A stretch of DNA of 64,000 bases, from NCBI RefSeq assembly GCF_000755165.1, contig NC_025879.1:705732-769731 (forward strand). The letters run 5' to 3'. Within the stretch, counting starts at the first letter, position 1, and each line of letters opens with the position of its first letter. Below, piece after piece: positions 41,531 through 52,068 of this stretch. The translations under genes were made by a program, and so were the position numbers. Source of the stretch: Leishmania panamensis. Taxonomy: Eukaryota > Euglenozoa > Kinetoplastea > Trypanosomatida > Trypanosomatidae. The notes beneath the pieces were generated by a model that worked only from the letters and a program-made list of their open reading frames with translations, made no database searches and was not told where the DNA came from.

Positions 41531-42394
41531 CTAAGAGACAGGCGCTGCAGGAGATGCCGCCTCAGCATTCGTCCGCCGCGCATGTAGCTCAACGCGGTCC
41601 GGGTGCTTCTCGCGCAGCTCTGTCATGACATTCCAAACGTGCTGCGACAGCTCCTCCGCCGATTTGAAATTTCTCGCATCGACCGGCTCTCCAAAGGAAA
41701 AGTACGCATCGGCGGCGTCCATCAGCGCCGATCCGCGCGGCCACAGCTTCTCCGTCCCGCTCAGCGCCAGCGGCACGATTGTGGCCCCCTCGTCAACAGC
41801 GAGAGAGAAGAATCCTAGGCGGAATGGGTTAAGCGGCCCGTCGGGGTTCATATTGCGAATTCCCTCCGGAAAGACGCATAGCATGCGGCCACGGCGCAGA
41901 CGTCTGCGGGCGTTTTCCATCATTGGGCCAACTGTGCCTTTCACTGTTGCAAAGCTTGTCTTCTTGTCGCGGAAGTGCACAGCAAGGTCGCCGGAGTTAT
42001 ACAGCGCCCACCCCCCAAACGGCACACGGAACAGTCCACCCTTCGCGATCCATGTGCCATCACGAGGCAGAAGGGAGCGAATGGACACAAACGGGTCAGC
42101 GCCGCTGAGGTGGTTTAGCATGACGATCACCTTTTTGTTCGGCACCTTCGGAAACTTGTTGAGTACATGAATGCGCCAGAACGGATTCAGAAGATCCATT
42201 CCGACAAAGCTGACCTTGCGAAAAATGTGGCCGCAGATGTCCTGGCGGAACTCAGACGTCGTGAAGGGGAAGGAGACCACGATGAAGAGAGCCTGCACCA
42301 CCCAAACAAGAATCCACTGCACTATCAGGGAGAGGATAAGGTACACAGTGCACAACAACCGGAGGACCTTGTTCGGGTGTTTCTTCTCTGTCAT
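41531..42394 (-). CDS. PlsC-type acyltransferase (1-acyl-sn-glycerol-3-phosphate acyltransferase-like)
   Basis: 287 residues from the ATG at 42394 (MTEKKHPNKVLRLLC), chosen because a strong splice acceptor lies 24 bases upstream; the longer frame is low complexity. A hydrophobic helix spans about residues 10-45. PlsC motifs follow in order: NHLSGADPF (NHx4D catalytic pair), IAKGGLFRVPFGGW, FPEGIRN (phosphate binding) and IVPLALSGTEKLWP. LPAAT enzymes convert lysophosphatidic acid to phosphatidic acid on ER membranes in glycerolipid synthesis. Length fits the family. Acyl acceptor preference cannot be read from sequence. Confidence 0.93.
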   Translation of the reverse strand: MTEKKHPNKVLRLLCTVYLILSLIVQWILVWVVQALFIVVSFPFTTSEFRQDICGHIFRKVSFVGMDLLNPFWRIHVLNKFPKVPNKKVIVMLNHLSGADPFVSIRSLLPRDGTWIAKGGLFRVPFGGWALYNSGDLAVHFRDKKTSFATVKGTVGPMMENARRRLRRGRMLCVFPEGIRNMNPDGPLNPFRLGFFSLAVDEGATIVPLALSGTEKLWPRGSALMDAADAYFSFGEPVDARNFKSAEELSQHVWNVMTELREKHPDRVELHARRTNAEAASPAAPVS

Positions 42395-42418
42395 GGTGAC
42401 GTGCAACTTCGTTAGATC

Positions 42419-42458
42419 CTGCGAGGAGGAATATGTGGGCGAGGAAGAATGGGGAAGG
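42419..42458 (-). promoter_or_regulatory. Probable trans-splice acceptor for the acyltransferase
   Basis: On the minus strand a pyrimidine-rich tract (about 42458-42422) ends TCCTCCTCGCAG, with AG at 42420-42419. This would leave a 24-base leader before the ATG at 42394, excluding spliced leader. Confidence 0.55.
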
Positions 42459-43417
42459 AAGACAAAACAAGCCAGGAGAAAGCTGCACACAAAGCACACG
42501 GAGAAAAAACATAATAAAGTGCTGTCAAAGACGGCACACAAGCGAGCCGGAGAGGGAGATCCACATACGCACCCACAAACGCACCCAGTGACCAAACGAG
42601 ACGAGAGAGACAGACGCAATGAGCTGAGTGTGTCGTCGACCTCGTCTCTCGCTGTACACCTTGACTCTTTTCCTTTTCGTTGCTCAATAGATACGAAGGC
42701 GCACAATTGTTCGTTATGTGAGCAATGAAAGGGTGTCAGGATTGCGGGAGAAGTGAGGATGGTGGTGATGGACGTTGTGGTGTGCGAATGGTGGCAGGCA
42801 AACGGTGACACACAATCTGGTGAACAGAGACACAGTGCAGCGATGTAAAGATGTGTATGCGTATGACCGCGTATGTATGGATGGATGGATGGATGTGGGG
42901 GATCACAAGAACAAAGGACGAACAAATCACTCTTGGCTCTGCTGCGATGTTCCACACTTATAATTCCCTCGAATTGAAGAACGTCCAATCACACACGCAC
43001 TCACGCAGGCGCGTACGTTCAGTGGACTGCACCAGCGATGCAAAAGAGAATCCGCAAGGAAAAGGAAAATAGACTTCAACACGCATAAATGTGTGTATGT
43101 ACAGATATGTCCCACAAGAGAAGCATCAGGCTCGGTGAAAGGCAGCAAGACCGACAGAGGTAATAGGGTGGGGAGGGAAAGCAAGAGAGGTATGGACTGG
43201 AGTGGTACGGGGGGCCTGCTCAGAACGAACGAGACAAACAGCAGTCAGGGGGGAAGGGGAGGAAACAAACCGTGAGGAAGCAATATTTTGAGAGAGATGG
43301 AGCCAACTTCGGCCCTTTATAGCACCCAAGAGAAACGCCAACCGGACGGAAAAGTAATAGTCTTGCTGACGCAGTCGCCTCACTTACTCTCGCTTTTGTG
43401 ATCTCTTTTCATTGTCG

Positions 43418-43998
43418 TGTACGAGACGTGTCCGCTCTCTGCCATGCAGCACATGAGTCCCAGCACCGCCTCGGACACCACTCCGCCCGCCGCCACGTCC
43501 TGCAGGGGCCCATCGCGTCCCGCAAAGCAGCCGTGGACACACGCGCCACAGCAACGCGCCGACTCGGCCACCTCACAGCACAGCCCCAGCCTCCTTCACT
43601 ACACCGCCCACCCCCTTCGCCGGCCGCCACGCCGTGCACCCCTCGGAACGACACTCGGCCTCCCCACGCCAGCGGGCAGCGAGGGCCGGGTGAGGGGCGG
43701 GCGACTCACGCTGGCACACCCTGCACACCACGCAGGGGCCACAGACGCCTTCACGGTCGCCGGCCGCTCCGACGCAGCGCAGCCCACGACCTGGCCGCCG
43801 ACACCAGCAGCGATGCACCACTCCGGCCCCCCTGCACCTTGGGTGCGTGACCCTGTCAGCACCAGAAGTGGCTCGGCATTGGCAGGGAGACGGGGTGGGG
43901 GGCTGCATCGCTTCTCTCCACACACACAGAGTGGAGGAGGGGGGGGGCACTGCGCCCTGATGACGCCACGCACTGAGGTGTGCCTCTCCGTCATGAGG
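43418..43998 (-). mobile_element. SIDER-like retroposon, copy F
   Basis: Complete copy sharing with copy G the left lead-in GTACGAGACGTGTCCGCTC and the variant CCCTGCACCTTGGGTGCG. Its right end is CTCCGTCATGAGG, as in copy B. It ends about 190 bases beyond the stop codon of the gene at 44187, so it lies in that 3' UTR. Confidence 0.9.
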
Positions 43999-44186
43999 AA
44001 CGCACATCGCTGAGCAATATATATATAGGAAAACGAAGAGAACGTGAAGGGGTACAGTAGTGGATAAGGCACGGCTACGCTGCGCATTGGTGCGCAGAGA
44101 GAGAACCTACATAAGCAGCGCCCGACTAAAGAGTGATTCAAAATAACAGAAAGAAATGAAGCAGTGTACGTTGTTGGTTCTCCTCC

Positions 44187-45626
44187 TTATGGTTCACTCG
44201 GTGTCTCCTCGGAATCTCGCAAGGTGCCGTCAACGTCGTCGCTGCGCATCGCCAGGATCTGACGCAGACTGCGGCCATACTTAGCCGCTGCTTGAACTGC
44301 GGCAGCGTATTCGGATGTGAGCTGCGCAGGATGCTTCAATGACGACACTACAGCCGACCGGTACCCACTCCGGGCAGTCGATCCTGATATGCATGGCATC
44401 ACATGCGCAGTAGACAAGAGGGGTGAGCGCGCGTTAGCTAGCCGGTAGCGCCTTGTGCCGGTGGGACGCCGCCCGCCTTCACTGTCGAGGAGGCTTCCTG
44501 CTGCAGATGTACCATGAAGACCATCCACAGCATGGAAGACGCTTGAGTCCGTTGTGTTGATGTCAAACTCATGGTCGATGAAGGTGAGCACTGAGCTGCT
44601 AGGAGAAAGGAAGGAGAACTCATGCGATCCAACCCCAGTGAATGCCGCAGGTGTCACCTCCTCCAGCATCGCATCGGGGATACTGGTGGTCGCTCGCAAA
44701 CGTGACGCACATAGCCCAGAGCTTAACGTGAGATTCACGTCATGTAGAAGCTGTGTGGGAGAAGACTCAGCGCGATGGCGTGCCACGGAGCTTGTTAGAG
44801 GTAAAGCGGTTACTTCCACGGCTGCAGGCCGATGATGGCTCACTATCCTCTCAGGCAGGGAACTGAACTCACACACTTTATGCCCGTTGGCCGACTTCCG
44901 CAGGGCTGGAGCCGAGTGGCATCGCATTAACCTTGCACTGTGGAACCGATTGAGTCGCGATGAGGCGGCGGATATGATTGAGGAGGAGGAAAACAAAAGA
45001 AGACTCGCCGCTGCCACGGGATACTGAGATGCTTCGGTTACTCCTGACACCACACATCCCTTGTCCAGTGTCGGGAAAAATATTCCACTAGATGAGGTCA
45101 GAATCGACGCCGACAATTGCTGTGGCAAAACAGAAGTCAGCGACACCACATTTTCATGTACTTCCTCTAGTGGAAACGGTAACGACTCGGCTACTATGCC
45201 GTCGCAGAACGCCTTCGATGGGAATGGGTAGTCGAGCCCTGTCCGCATCAAGCTGCCATCCTGAGCGCAGTGGTCTTCCGCCACGGTGGAACTGTTTTCG
45301 AGGCGCACAGCTAAGGCAGGGAACAAGGAGATCTGATCCTTTAAAGCGAGGAGAGATGGGGTACCGATTACGAATGATTCCTCTTGTTTTGAGGAGGACC
45401 GCATGTCCGCCACAGTTGACTCTCGTCGGGGGCAAGAGACTGCATCGTTTGCGCGGCATGCATCCGGCGTGTGCCGGTCGTGTAGTGCGCTCGAGGATCT
45501 ATAGCAGACTGGTGTGTGGATTGGGTCCGCCATTGTATCCGGATTATGCGAACATCCTGATGTGCTCAGCGACGATAGGTTTTTGAGCGGCGGCACACCT
45601 GAGGAATCTGAAGGTGATCGCTGCAT
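44187..45626 (-). CDS. Hypothetical Ser-rich protein
   Basis: 479 residues from the ATG at 45626 (MQRSPSDSSGVPPLK); upstream codons to a GTG at 45710 are Thr-rich. Composition is about one fifth Ser, largely disordered, without long helices or membrane spans. The last ~45 residues look more ordered (LTSEYAAAVQAAAKYGRSLR). No family recognised. Typical of fast-evolving kinetoplastid proteins. Confidence 0.7.
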   Translation of the reverse strand: MQRSPSDSSGVPPLKNLSSLSTSGCSHNPDTMADPIHTPVCYRSSSALHDRHTPDACRANDAVSCPRRESTVADMRSSSKQEESFVIGTPSLLALKDQISLFPALAVRLENSSTVAEDHCAQDGSLMRTGLDYPFPSKAFCDGIVAESLPFPLEEVHENVVSLTSVLPQQLSASILTSSSGIFFPTLDKGCVVSGVTEASQYPVAAASLLLFSSSSIISAASSRLNRFHSARLMRCHSAPALRKSANGHKVCEFSSLPERIVSHHRPAAVEVTALPLTSSVARHRAESSPTQLLHDVNLTLSSGLCASRLRATTSIPDAMLEEVTPAAFTGVGSHEFSFLSPSSSVLTFIDHEFDINTTDSSVFHAVDGLHGTSAAGSLLDSEGGRRPTGTRRYRLANARSPLLSTAHVMPCISGSTARSGYRSAVVSSLKHPAQLTSEYAAAVQAAAKYGRSLRQILAMRSDDVDGTLRDSEETPSEP

Positions 45627-48600
45627 ACTGGCAAAGGTGACAGGAGAACCCCTCTGGTGGGTACGACTTGTTGTAAGCGTAGTAGTCGTCGTCGCATAGG
45701 CGTAACGCACCCCCCCCCTTCAGCGTTGCTGCTTGATGGGTCGGTCCTCGTGCACGATCCTCTGCGCGAATGTTAAAATAACGTCTAAAGACAATCCACA
45801 AGACACCTGCGTCGGATGCCCAAATGTCGCTCGTTGAAGTCACTTCCAGCCCGCAAATCACACCACACCTCTGCCTATCACTGTGGCTGTGACAGGTCCA
45901 ACCGATGAAAAAAAGAGAGGCGAAAGGCACAGGTAATAATAGCGACTGTGATAGCGTTAAAAGAGCAGGGCACAAGGAGGGGAAGCGTTAGCAACCACAA
46001 GGCACCCTGCACCAGGGAAGGAAGGGTGTGAGGTGTGTGTGTGTGTGGATGGGGAGGAGTGCGCCCCTGAGAGAGGAAAAAAAAACAACGGTAAGAGCCT
46101 GAGAGTGCACACAGAACAACACGACACGATACAGCGCAAACGTCCATGGAAAGAAGCAGAGAATGGGGAGTCCAAAGCGACGACTGACACAGAGAGATAA
46201 CGACATAACGCTCATCGCAGAAGAGCCAGAAACACATCACAGCCTCTAGTGGACTTTCCTATCGGCTCATCATCAAGTCTCTCGTCAAGGAACAACCGAA
46301 ACACACCGCTCGCAGAAGACAACAACGAGAGAGAGTTACGGCACACCCCCACATTCACCCTTCTCCACCTCTCACATCCCCACTTATTCCCAAAGTACGC
46401 ACAACACGGTGCCTGTCACACTACGAGATGGACGAAAACGAAGAGGCTCGCGAGATCGCTCACAGACACAACCCTCAGAACGTTTAACCTCATGTACGAG
46501 ACGTGTCCGCTCTCTGCCATGCAGCACATGAGTCCCAGCACCGCCTCGGACACCACTCCGCCCGCCGCCACGTCCTGCAGGGGCCCATCGCGTCCCGCAA
46601 AGCAGCCGTGGACACACGCGCCACAGCAACGCGCCGACTCGGCCACCTCACAGCACAGCCCCAGCCTCCTTCACTACACCGCCCACCCCCTTCGCCGGCC
46701 GCCACGCCGTGCACCCCTCGGAACGACACTCGGCCTCCCCACGCCAGCGGGCAGCGAGGGCCGGGTGAGGGGCGGGCGACTCACGCTGGCACACCCTGCA
46801 CACCACGCAGGGGCCACAGACGCCTTCACGGTCGCCGGCCGCTCCGACGCAGCGCAGCCCACGACCTGGCCGCCGACACCAGCAGCGATGCACCACTCCG
46901 GCCCCCCTGCACCTTGGGTGCGTGACCCTGTCAGCACCAGAAGTGGCTCGGCATTGGCAGGGAGACGGGGTGGGGGGCTGCATCGCTTCTCTCCACACAC
47001 ACAGAGTGGAGGGGGGGGGGGGCACTGCCCCCTGATGACGCCACGCACTGCGGGTACACCTTGAGGACAAGAGAGCTCCGTCGACAACACGACTGCGGCA
47101 ACTCTCCGAGCGGTGCTCTGTGCGTTTGAGATTTTTTCCTTCGTTCTGTCCTGTGGGGCTACGGTTGCCCTTCACGCGGATGGGACTTCTACCGCTGCTT
47201 TCCGCCAGGGCTACTCACACACCCATGCGGTGAACCTGGAGTTCCATGGCTGCAGAACACCGTCTGCCCTACGCGATTCACAGTCCGGCGCATAAAATCC
47301 TGGGAACACCGCGCAGAGGAGGTGGGTCGTGCTTCCGCATGCCCAGCGCGGAGGGTTACAGATAGCGACACGGAGAGGGGGGACAGGAACGGTGTTGGAT
47401 GGGGCGGAACTCGCCCTGAAGACACGGGCAGACGCAACAGCAAGAGAGAGGGGGTCATCGAGTAAATCAAAGACTATTCTCAAAGGAAAGGTGAAACTAG
47501 AGGTCAACCTGAGAGGTAGAATAGAGCGCTTCCACTAAAGAAAGAAAACTCAGCCATCCCTCCCTCTCCCCGATCTCGTCTCACCATTATCTTGCGAGAA
47601 AGTGGTCCAAGGGTCACTTGAAACGAAGGAAGGAGAAACATATCCTCCTTTCCAGGGACCGGCGCACTCGCCCTTGATCGCTTCGCAAAGAGGGGGAGGG
47701 AGTACAAAGAGAGCGACAGTCAGTCGTCCACGTTCCCTGCTCGATACACGCTTTCGCCGCAGTAAACAAGTGCTAAGAGCACGCCTTGTGTAGAAGAAAC
47801 ACAAAGCGCATTAGGGTGTGTATGGAAGAGTTCGACGCCTGACTTCTTGGTCAACGTTGGTTGCCTGTTAGCCGTCTCTTCCTCCCCCGTGACGCCGAGG
47901 TGCTGAAAATCCGCTGACCCTGCGCATCGTGTTTTGCACGCTTTCTTCTCTCTCAACACGAGAGAGAGGGCGCGGAAAAGAGCCTCAGGTGTCAGCAAAG
48001 CTGCGGGCACGGGTGTGCAGGTGGAGAGGGAAGCGTTCTCTGGAGCAGGGAGGGGACAAGGGTGTCTCACAGGGAGTGATAACAGTACTTGCGACGAGAT
48101 ATAGTGAGGGAGAGAGGGATGCGGGAGAGGGGAGAAAAGCAAAAGAGACTTGTCGACGAATGGCCTGCTGACCCATGTGCAGCACTGTGTTGGCGGCCTG
48201 CCTATGGCTGTGTCTGTGGGTGTGTACGGAAGAGGGGATGCGGCAGACTCGAAGAGACAGGTCACCCACCATTGCCTATCTGTCACTTCTTCCTTTCCCC
48301 CTGACACGCACGCTAGCACACACACGCCAGTATAAACCAATGACGAGCTCTCATAGAGAACCCCTCACGGTAGAAAGAAATGCGTCCGCTCGATACGACA
48401 CACCAAGGCCAGCCCCTTCTTATTTATTGCTTTACGTGAGCACAATGCAGCTGCCTACATATCTGTAGGCTTACTCGGTATTACGCAACTACCTTCGCCC
48501 ACGAGCTGCGTGTATCCGCACGTGCGAAGCGAGCGACACGCGGGAATACAGCAGAGAATGCAAGGTAGAGAACAACTTAAATGCTTCATGACAAGCTGAG

Positions 48601-48722
48601 ACACATCGCAGCGAGAGGTGGGTTCGTAAGGTCCCCACTTGAACTGGCAAGGTTACACACACATGTACCCGCATTGACGGATATGGACCTGCCCACCCAC
48701 CCACCACAGCAGCTCACGCCTG
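45627..48722. other. Intergenic with SIDER copy G
   Basis: About 3.1 kb with no believable gene apart from the SIDER. The minus-strand frame at 48340-47720 lacks protein-like composition. Confidence 0.6.
46493..47064 (-). mobile_element. SIDER-like retroposon, copy G
   Basis: Nearly identical to copy F over the body and left lead-in. The right end differs (GCGGGTACACCTTGAGG), lacking the usual GTGTGCCCC step. It is 1.6 kb beyond the TSR3 stop. Confidence 0.9.
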
Positions 48723-49604
48723 CTACTCTGTTCGATCTGCGGCGGGACTGTTGGATCCACTCCTGCTTCCCTCCTCTTCACTGTCGCTTGTGTCAGCATG
48801 GCTGTTGGAGCCTTCCTTCCTCCCTGCCTCGCTGTCCTCATCAACTTCAGTGCGCAAAGGTTGCTGCCATTCGTGGCGGCTCTTCAGACGTCCTCGGCGC
48901 TCATTCAGCGGGCCAGCATGCGACAGGTCTATCGCATCCAAGTCCAGGCCTCGCCGCGCCTCGCTCTCCAGCAGCTCCGTTTCCACGTACTTGTTCTGAA
49001 ACGCAGAGATCTCCGCCGAGTTGGCGCACTGCTGGTAGCCGGCCAGCAACTCGCGGTTAACATCAAAGAAGCTCCCTCCCCAAGAAAAGTACGCCATTAT
49101 GTTTCGGGCGTCGTCCATCAGGCCCACAATCACCAGCGTCGCCGCTAGTGCTTCCGCGCAGTTCAGCTTTGATGGACGGCCATAATTCACGGGGTTAGCT
49201 GCCAGCAGCAGTGGCAAGAGTCGTGGCGCGGACATGCGCATTTTTCGCCACGGCACCGCGTCTAGCTCTTTCCACGAGCAATCCACAACGGCGACACCGC
49301 TCCGCAGTACAATGCCGCGATCGGCGGGACTGACGATATCCGTCGCACTCGGCGTCAGCACCACGCCGTGAAATGGCTCGCTAAGGCGCAGGAGGCGCAG
49401 GGCATTCACGCGATACAGTTTCTTGCCTGAACAAGCATTGGGGTCACACTGCTCAAAGTCCCACATGGCGAGTGGCACGCTGCAGGGATGCGCTGGAGGT
49501 TCGTTGCTGTGGAACCCACTAGTCGAGCATGCATCACCGGAGCTGCCGCCTCGTCCTCGGCCATGAGGGCGACCACCTCGTGTGCGCGCACCGCTCTTCC
49601 CCAT
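48723..49604 (-). CDS. TSR3: TSR3, 18S rRNA aminocarboxypropyltransferase
   Basis: 293 residues from the ATG at 49604 (MGKSGARTRGGRPHG). A Gly/Arg-rich N-terminus is followed by the TSR3 core: LAMWDFEQCDPNACSGKKL, VVDCSWKELDAVPW, RLLPLLLAANPVNYGRPSKL, NCAEALAATLVIVG and YFSWGGSFFDVNRELL. These match yeast and human TSR3 in order and spacing. The enzyme transfers the aminocarboxypropyl group of S-adenosylmethionine to a hypermodified pseudouridine in 18S rRNA during late small-subunit maturation in the cytoplasm. The C-terminus (about 235-293) is an acidic and Ser-rich tail of the sort seen in eukaryotic TSR3. Confidence 0.95.
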   Translation of the reverse strand: MGKSGARTRGGRPHGRGRGGSSGDACSTSGFHSNEPPAHPCSVPLAMWDFEQCDPNACSGKKLYRVNALRLLRLSEPFHGVVLTPSATDIVSPADRGIVLRSGVAVVDCSWKELDAVPWRKMRMSAPRLLPLLLAANPVNYGRPSKLNCAEALAATLVIVGLMDDARNIMAYFSWGGSFFDVNRELLAGYQQCANSAEISAFQNKYVETELLESEARRGLDLDAIDLSHAGPLNERRGRLKSRHEWQQPLRTEVDEDSEAGRKEGSNSHADTSDSEEEGSRSGSNSPAADRTE

Positions 49605-50363
49605 TTGTCGCACAAAAGAGGGTGCCTTTCTTGTTTTCCTCAGTCGATTTGGTCTGGGAAACAGCCAAGCCGCAGAGAATGAGCACAGGACTGTTCCACC
49701 TTCCTCTGAGTAAGCGAGGAAGCGCACACGCACACGGCAAGAGCGCACACGACGGAGGCGCGTTGCGTTTGGTTCAACCTCGTCCGTCACGTATACCGAG
49801 CAAACCTCGGCAAAAATAAGAAGCGCTTTTCTCTTGCTGAGATTCTGGATGGGCAGAAGGTACGGATAGGGTCACGAGGTAGCGCCAGTGGGTGGGGAGA
49901 GAAGGGTGAAGAGAGGGAAAAATGGGGAGCCAAATCAACCGCGTGGGTCAGCGATACCGCCACCGCATATGGCACCAACGACACGTCGCGGTGAGCAGGT
50001 AAGAAGAGCAAAAGAGGACGGCAGAAGCAGCGACTTACACAGCGACTCCTACCAGAGTTACGAGTAGTAAAGAGCAGGGCCGCACAAGCGGTTGATGCTG
50101 TCAAGAGGCTCCGTGCTGACTGCCCGCACCCCACCTTCAGCGAAAAGAAGGAGAAGAACACAGAATAGAGGCACTCCTTGAAGAGAAACTGGCCGTGCAC
50201 ATCCTTCCCAAGGCGTGGCACTACGTTAGTGCGGTTTATTCATCCCTTACCCGTACAACACGGTTTATTCGGACGAGCATGCAGAAGGTGAAGACAACAC
50301 CACACTCTTACATCAGCGTAGCACGCTGGGGAGCGCCTTCACATTTTCTGGTGGCGCTGTGCA
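49605..50363. other. Intergenic spacer
   Basis: No gene seen between the small basic protein gene and TSR3. Confidence 0.6.
49654..49680 (-). promoter_or_regulatory. Probable trans-splice acceptor for TSR3
   Basis: Minus strand reads CTTGGCTGTTTCCCAG, AG at 49655-49654, giving a leader of about 50 bases before the ATG at 49604. Confidence 0.45.
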
Positions 50364-50810
50364 TCAGTAGTGGCGGCGCTTGAGCGTCTTCTTTGCCGAT
50401 ATGACGGTTGCTGGCATGTCCGAGAGAGCTGCATCCGACATTTGCGCAGAAGCCGCGGAAGCCTTCATCAACTCTGCGAATGGCATTGTGGAAAAGAAAT
50501 CCCTCTTTGCAGGCCCTGCCTCAGCGGTCGCAGCACTTCTTGCTGCCGCTACCGGGGTGGAGTGCGCATGCTGCACAGCTTCCTCTTCACTCGTCGCATT
50601 CACCGCTGTAGAGGCATCAGCCTCGGTGCGACGCTTCTTGGGTACACCAGCCTCCACTCTGTTGTGCGTTTCACACATGGCCTCTTCGAAGTCTGTCTCA
50701 CGGCTGCGCTTGAGCGCGCGGCGCTTCGCCAAGTACGTCTCGCGCTCCTTCTCGAGCTTGCACAGGTGTGCGACATAGTTTTGTCGCTTGACACGGTGTT
50801 TCTTGGGCAT
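50364..50810 (-). CDS. Small basic, probably nuclear protein
   Basis: 148 residues from the ATG at 50810. The N-terminus is strongly basic and helical: MPKKHRVKRQNYVAHLCKLE then ERETYLAKRRALKRSRETDF. PKKRR follows around residue 57, an Ala/Thr-rich middle, and a basic end (KKTLKRRHY). The short length, basic helix and NLS-like clusters suggest a nucleolar or ribosome-assembly factor, but I do not recognise the family. The product is on the same strand and close to TSR3, which need not mean shared function. Confidence 0.75.
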   Translation of the reverse strand: MPKKHRVKRQNYVAHLCKLEKERETYLAKRRALKRSRETDFEEAMCETHNRVEAGVPKKRRTEADASTAVNATSEEEAVQHAHSTPVAAARSAATAEAGPAKRDFFSTMPFAELMKASAASAQMSDAALSDMPATVISAKKTLKRRHY

Positions 50811-51634
50811 TCTAAAACAGAGAACCGAGGACGAGAAACGGGAGGTACTAAACTTCGGGGGGTTGCAGGGCGACGGTGGCAAGAGAGACGCTCTAGCAGT
50901 GGAGACACGCTGGCGCTGCGGCACAACGACCTTTGCTTGGGGTACCTGAGGAGTCTGTGTCGCTTCGTTGGCATGTCGGAGAGATGAAGAGGGAAGGAAA
51001 AGGTGGAAGGTGGAAGCAGCTCGTAAGGGTGTCAGTAGGATACGAGGTAGGAGGTGAAGGAAAGCAAAACTATCGCGCGCAAAACAGCCCGCGGAAGAGT
51101 ACTCTGCTGTGCCAGCACCCCGCTACGCTCGCTGTATTCTCGTACTCCCTCGAGATTGAAGCAGGACAAGAGAATCCAACATCTCGCATCACTTATACAA
51201 CGTAAGGTGTATTGCACGCAGTGCAGAACCTGAGTGAGTAGTAAGGCGATGGCACTCATCGTCATTGCTGACTCCCTCTCTCAGCAAACCACAGAAGCCT
51301 CTGATTAGCCACCAGAGAGCAGGGAGCCATCAGCGTGTCACTCGGGTGCCCTCCTTCCTTCTCTGCTCTTACCACTGAGGTGAGGGCGAGGACAATACAA
51401 CCCGCACAGAGAGCAATAGAAATAGAGATATACGCCAACATCGAAGCGAGAAGGCGGAAAGGGCAAACAAATTGCCTGTCTCAGCGACAAAACTGTACAT
51501 GGTGTCCATAAGCACGAGAAGAGACACAATTGTGCTCTCCTGGCAAGCGCACGGCGGTACTTTGTAATTCACATCGAGCCACTCTTTCGTCTCTCGCACA
51601 CGCTTCACTTTATCCTGCGCACTTCTATGTGCGC

Positions 51635-51673
<39 letters not shown>

Positions 51674-52068
51674 AACGCACAATCAGGTAGGCAAGCGCTA
51701 CCCGCAGCACTGCCACCTTCAGTAAGAGAGCGGGGGTGTTGGTGGCTTGTCATTTGCCTTTGTGTGTATTGCCTCGGTACCGCTGAGTGAGAACGAGCGA
51801 GCGAGTGGGGAAAGAGAGACCCAAAACAAGAGGTGGAGGGCTTCCCCTCCGCCCTCTCACAGAGGGCAAAGGGCGACAAAAGAAGCGACAACAGGAAGAA
51901 AACGCCAGGACAGCGGCACACACTCAAACACACAGGCACACGGAGACGTCTACGCCCACCGCCCTCCACTACACGCAGACTCACACAACAACAACAAATC
52001 ATAAAGGCACACATGCACATCAACGCTCCACGCCGTTGTCCACATTAGCCCTTTTCTCAGGACTACAA
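50811..52068. other. Intergenic spacer with AC microsatellite
   Basis: No gene seen. AC repeat at 51632-51671. Confidence 0.6.
51632..51671. repeat. AC microsatellite
   Basis: About 16 AC units with CG interruptions at the edges. Confidence 0.92.

Larger units (their letters stand above)
42395..44186. other. Intergenic with SIDER copy F
   Basis: No gene seen. An ATGG tetramer is repeated at 42875-42895. SIDER copy F takes the right part. Confidence 0.6.
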
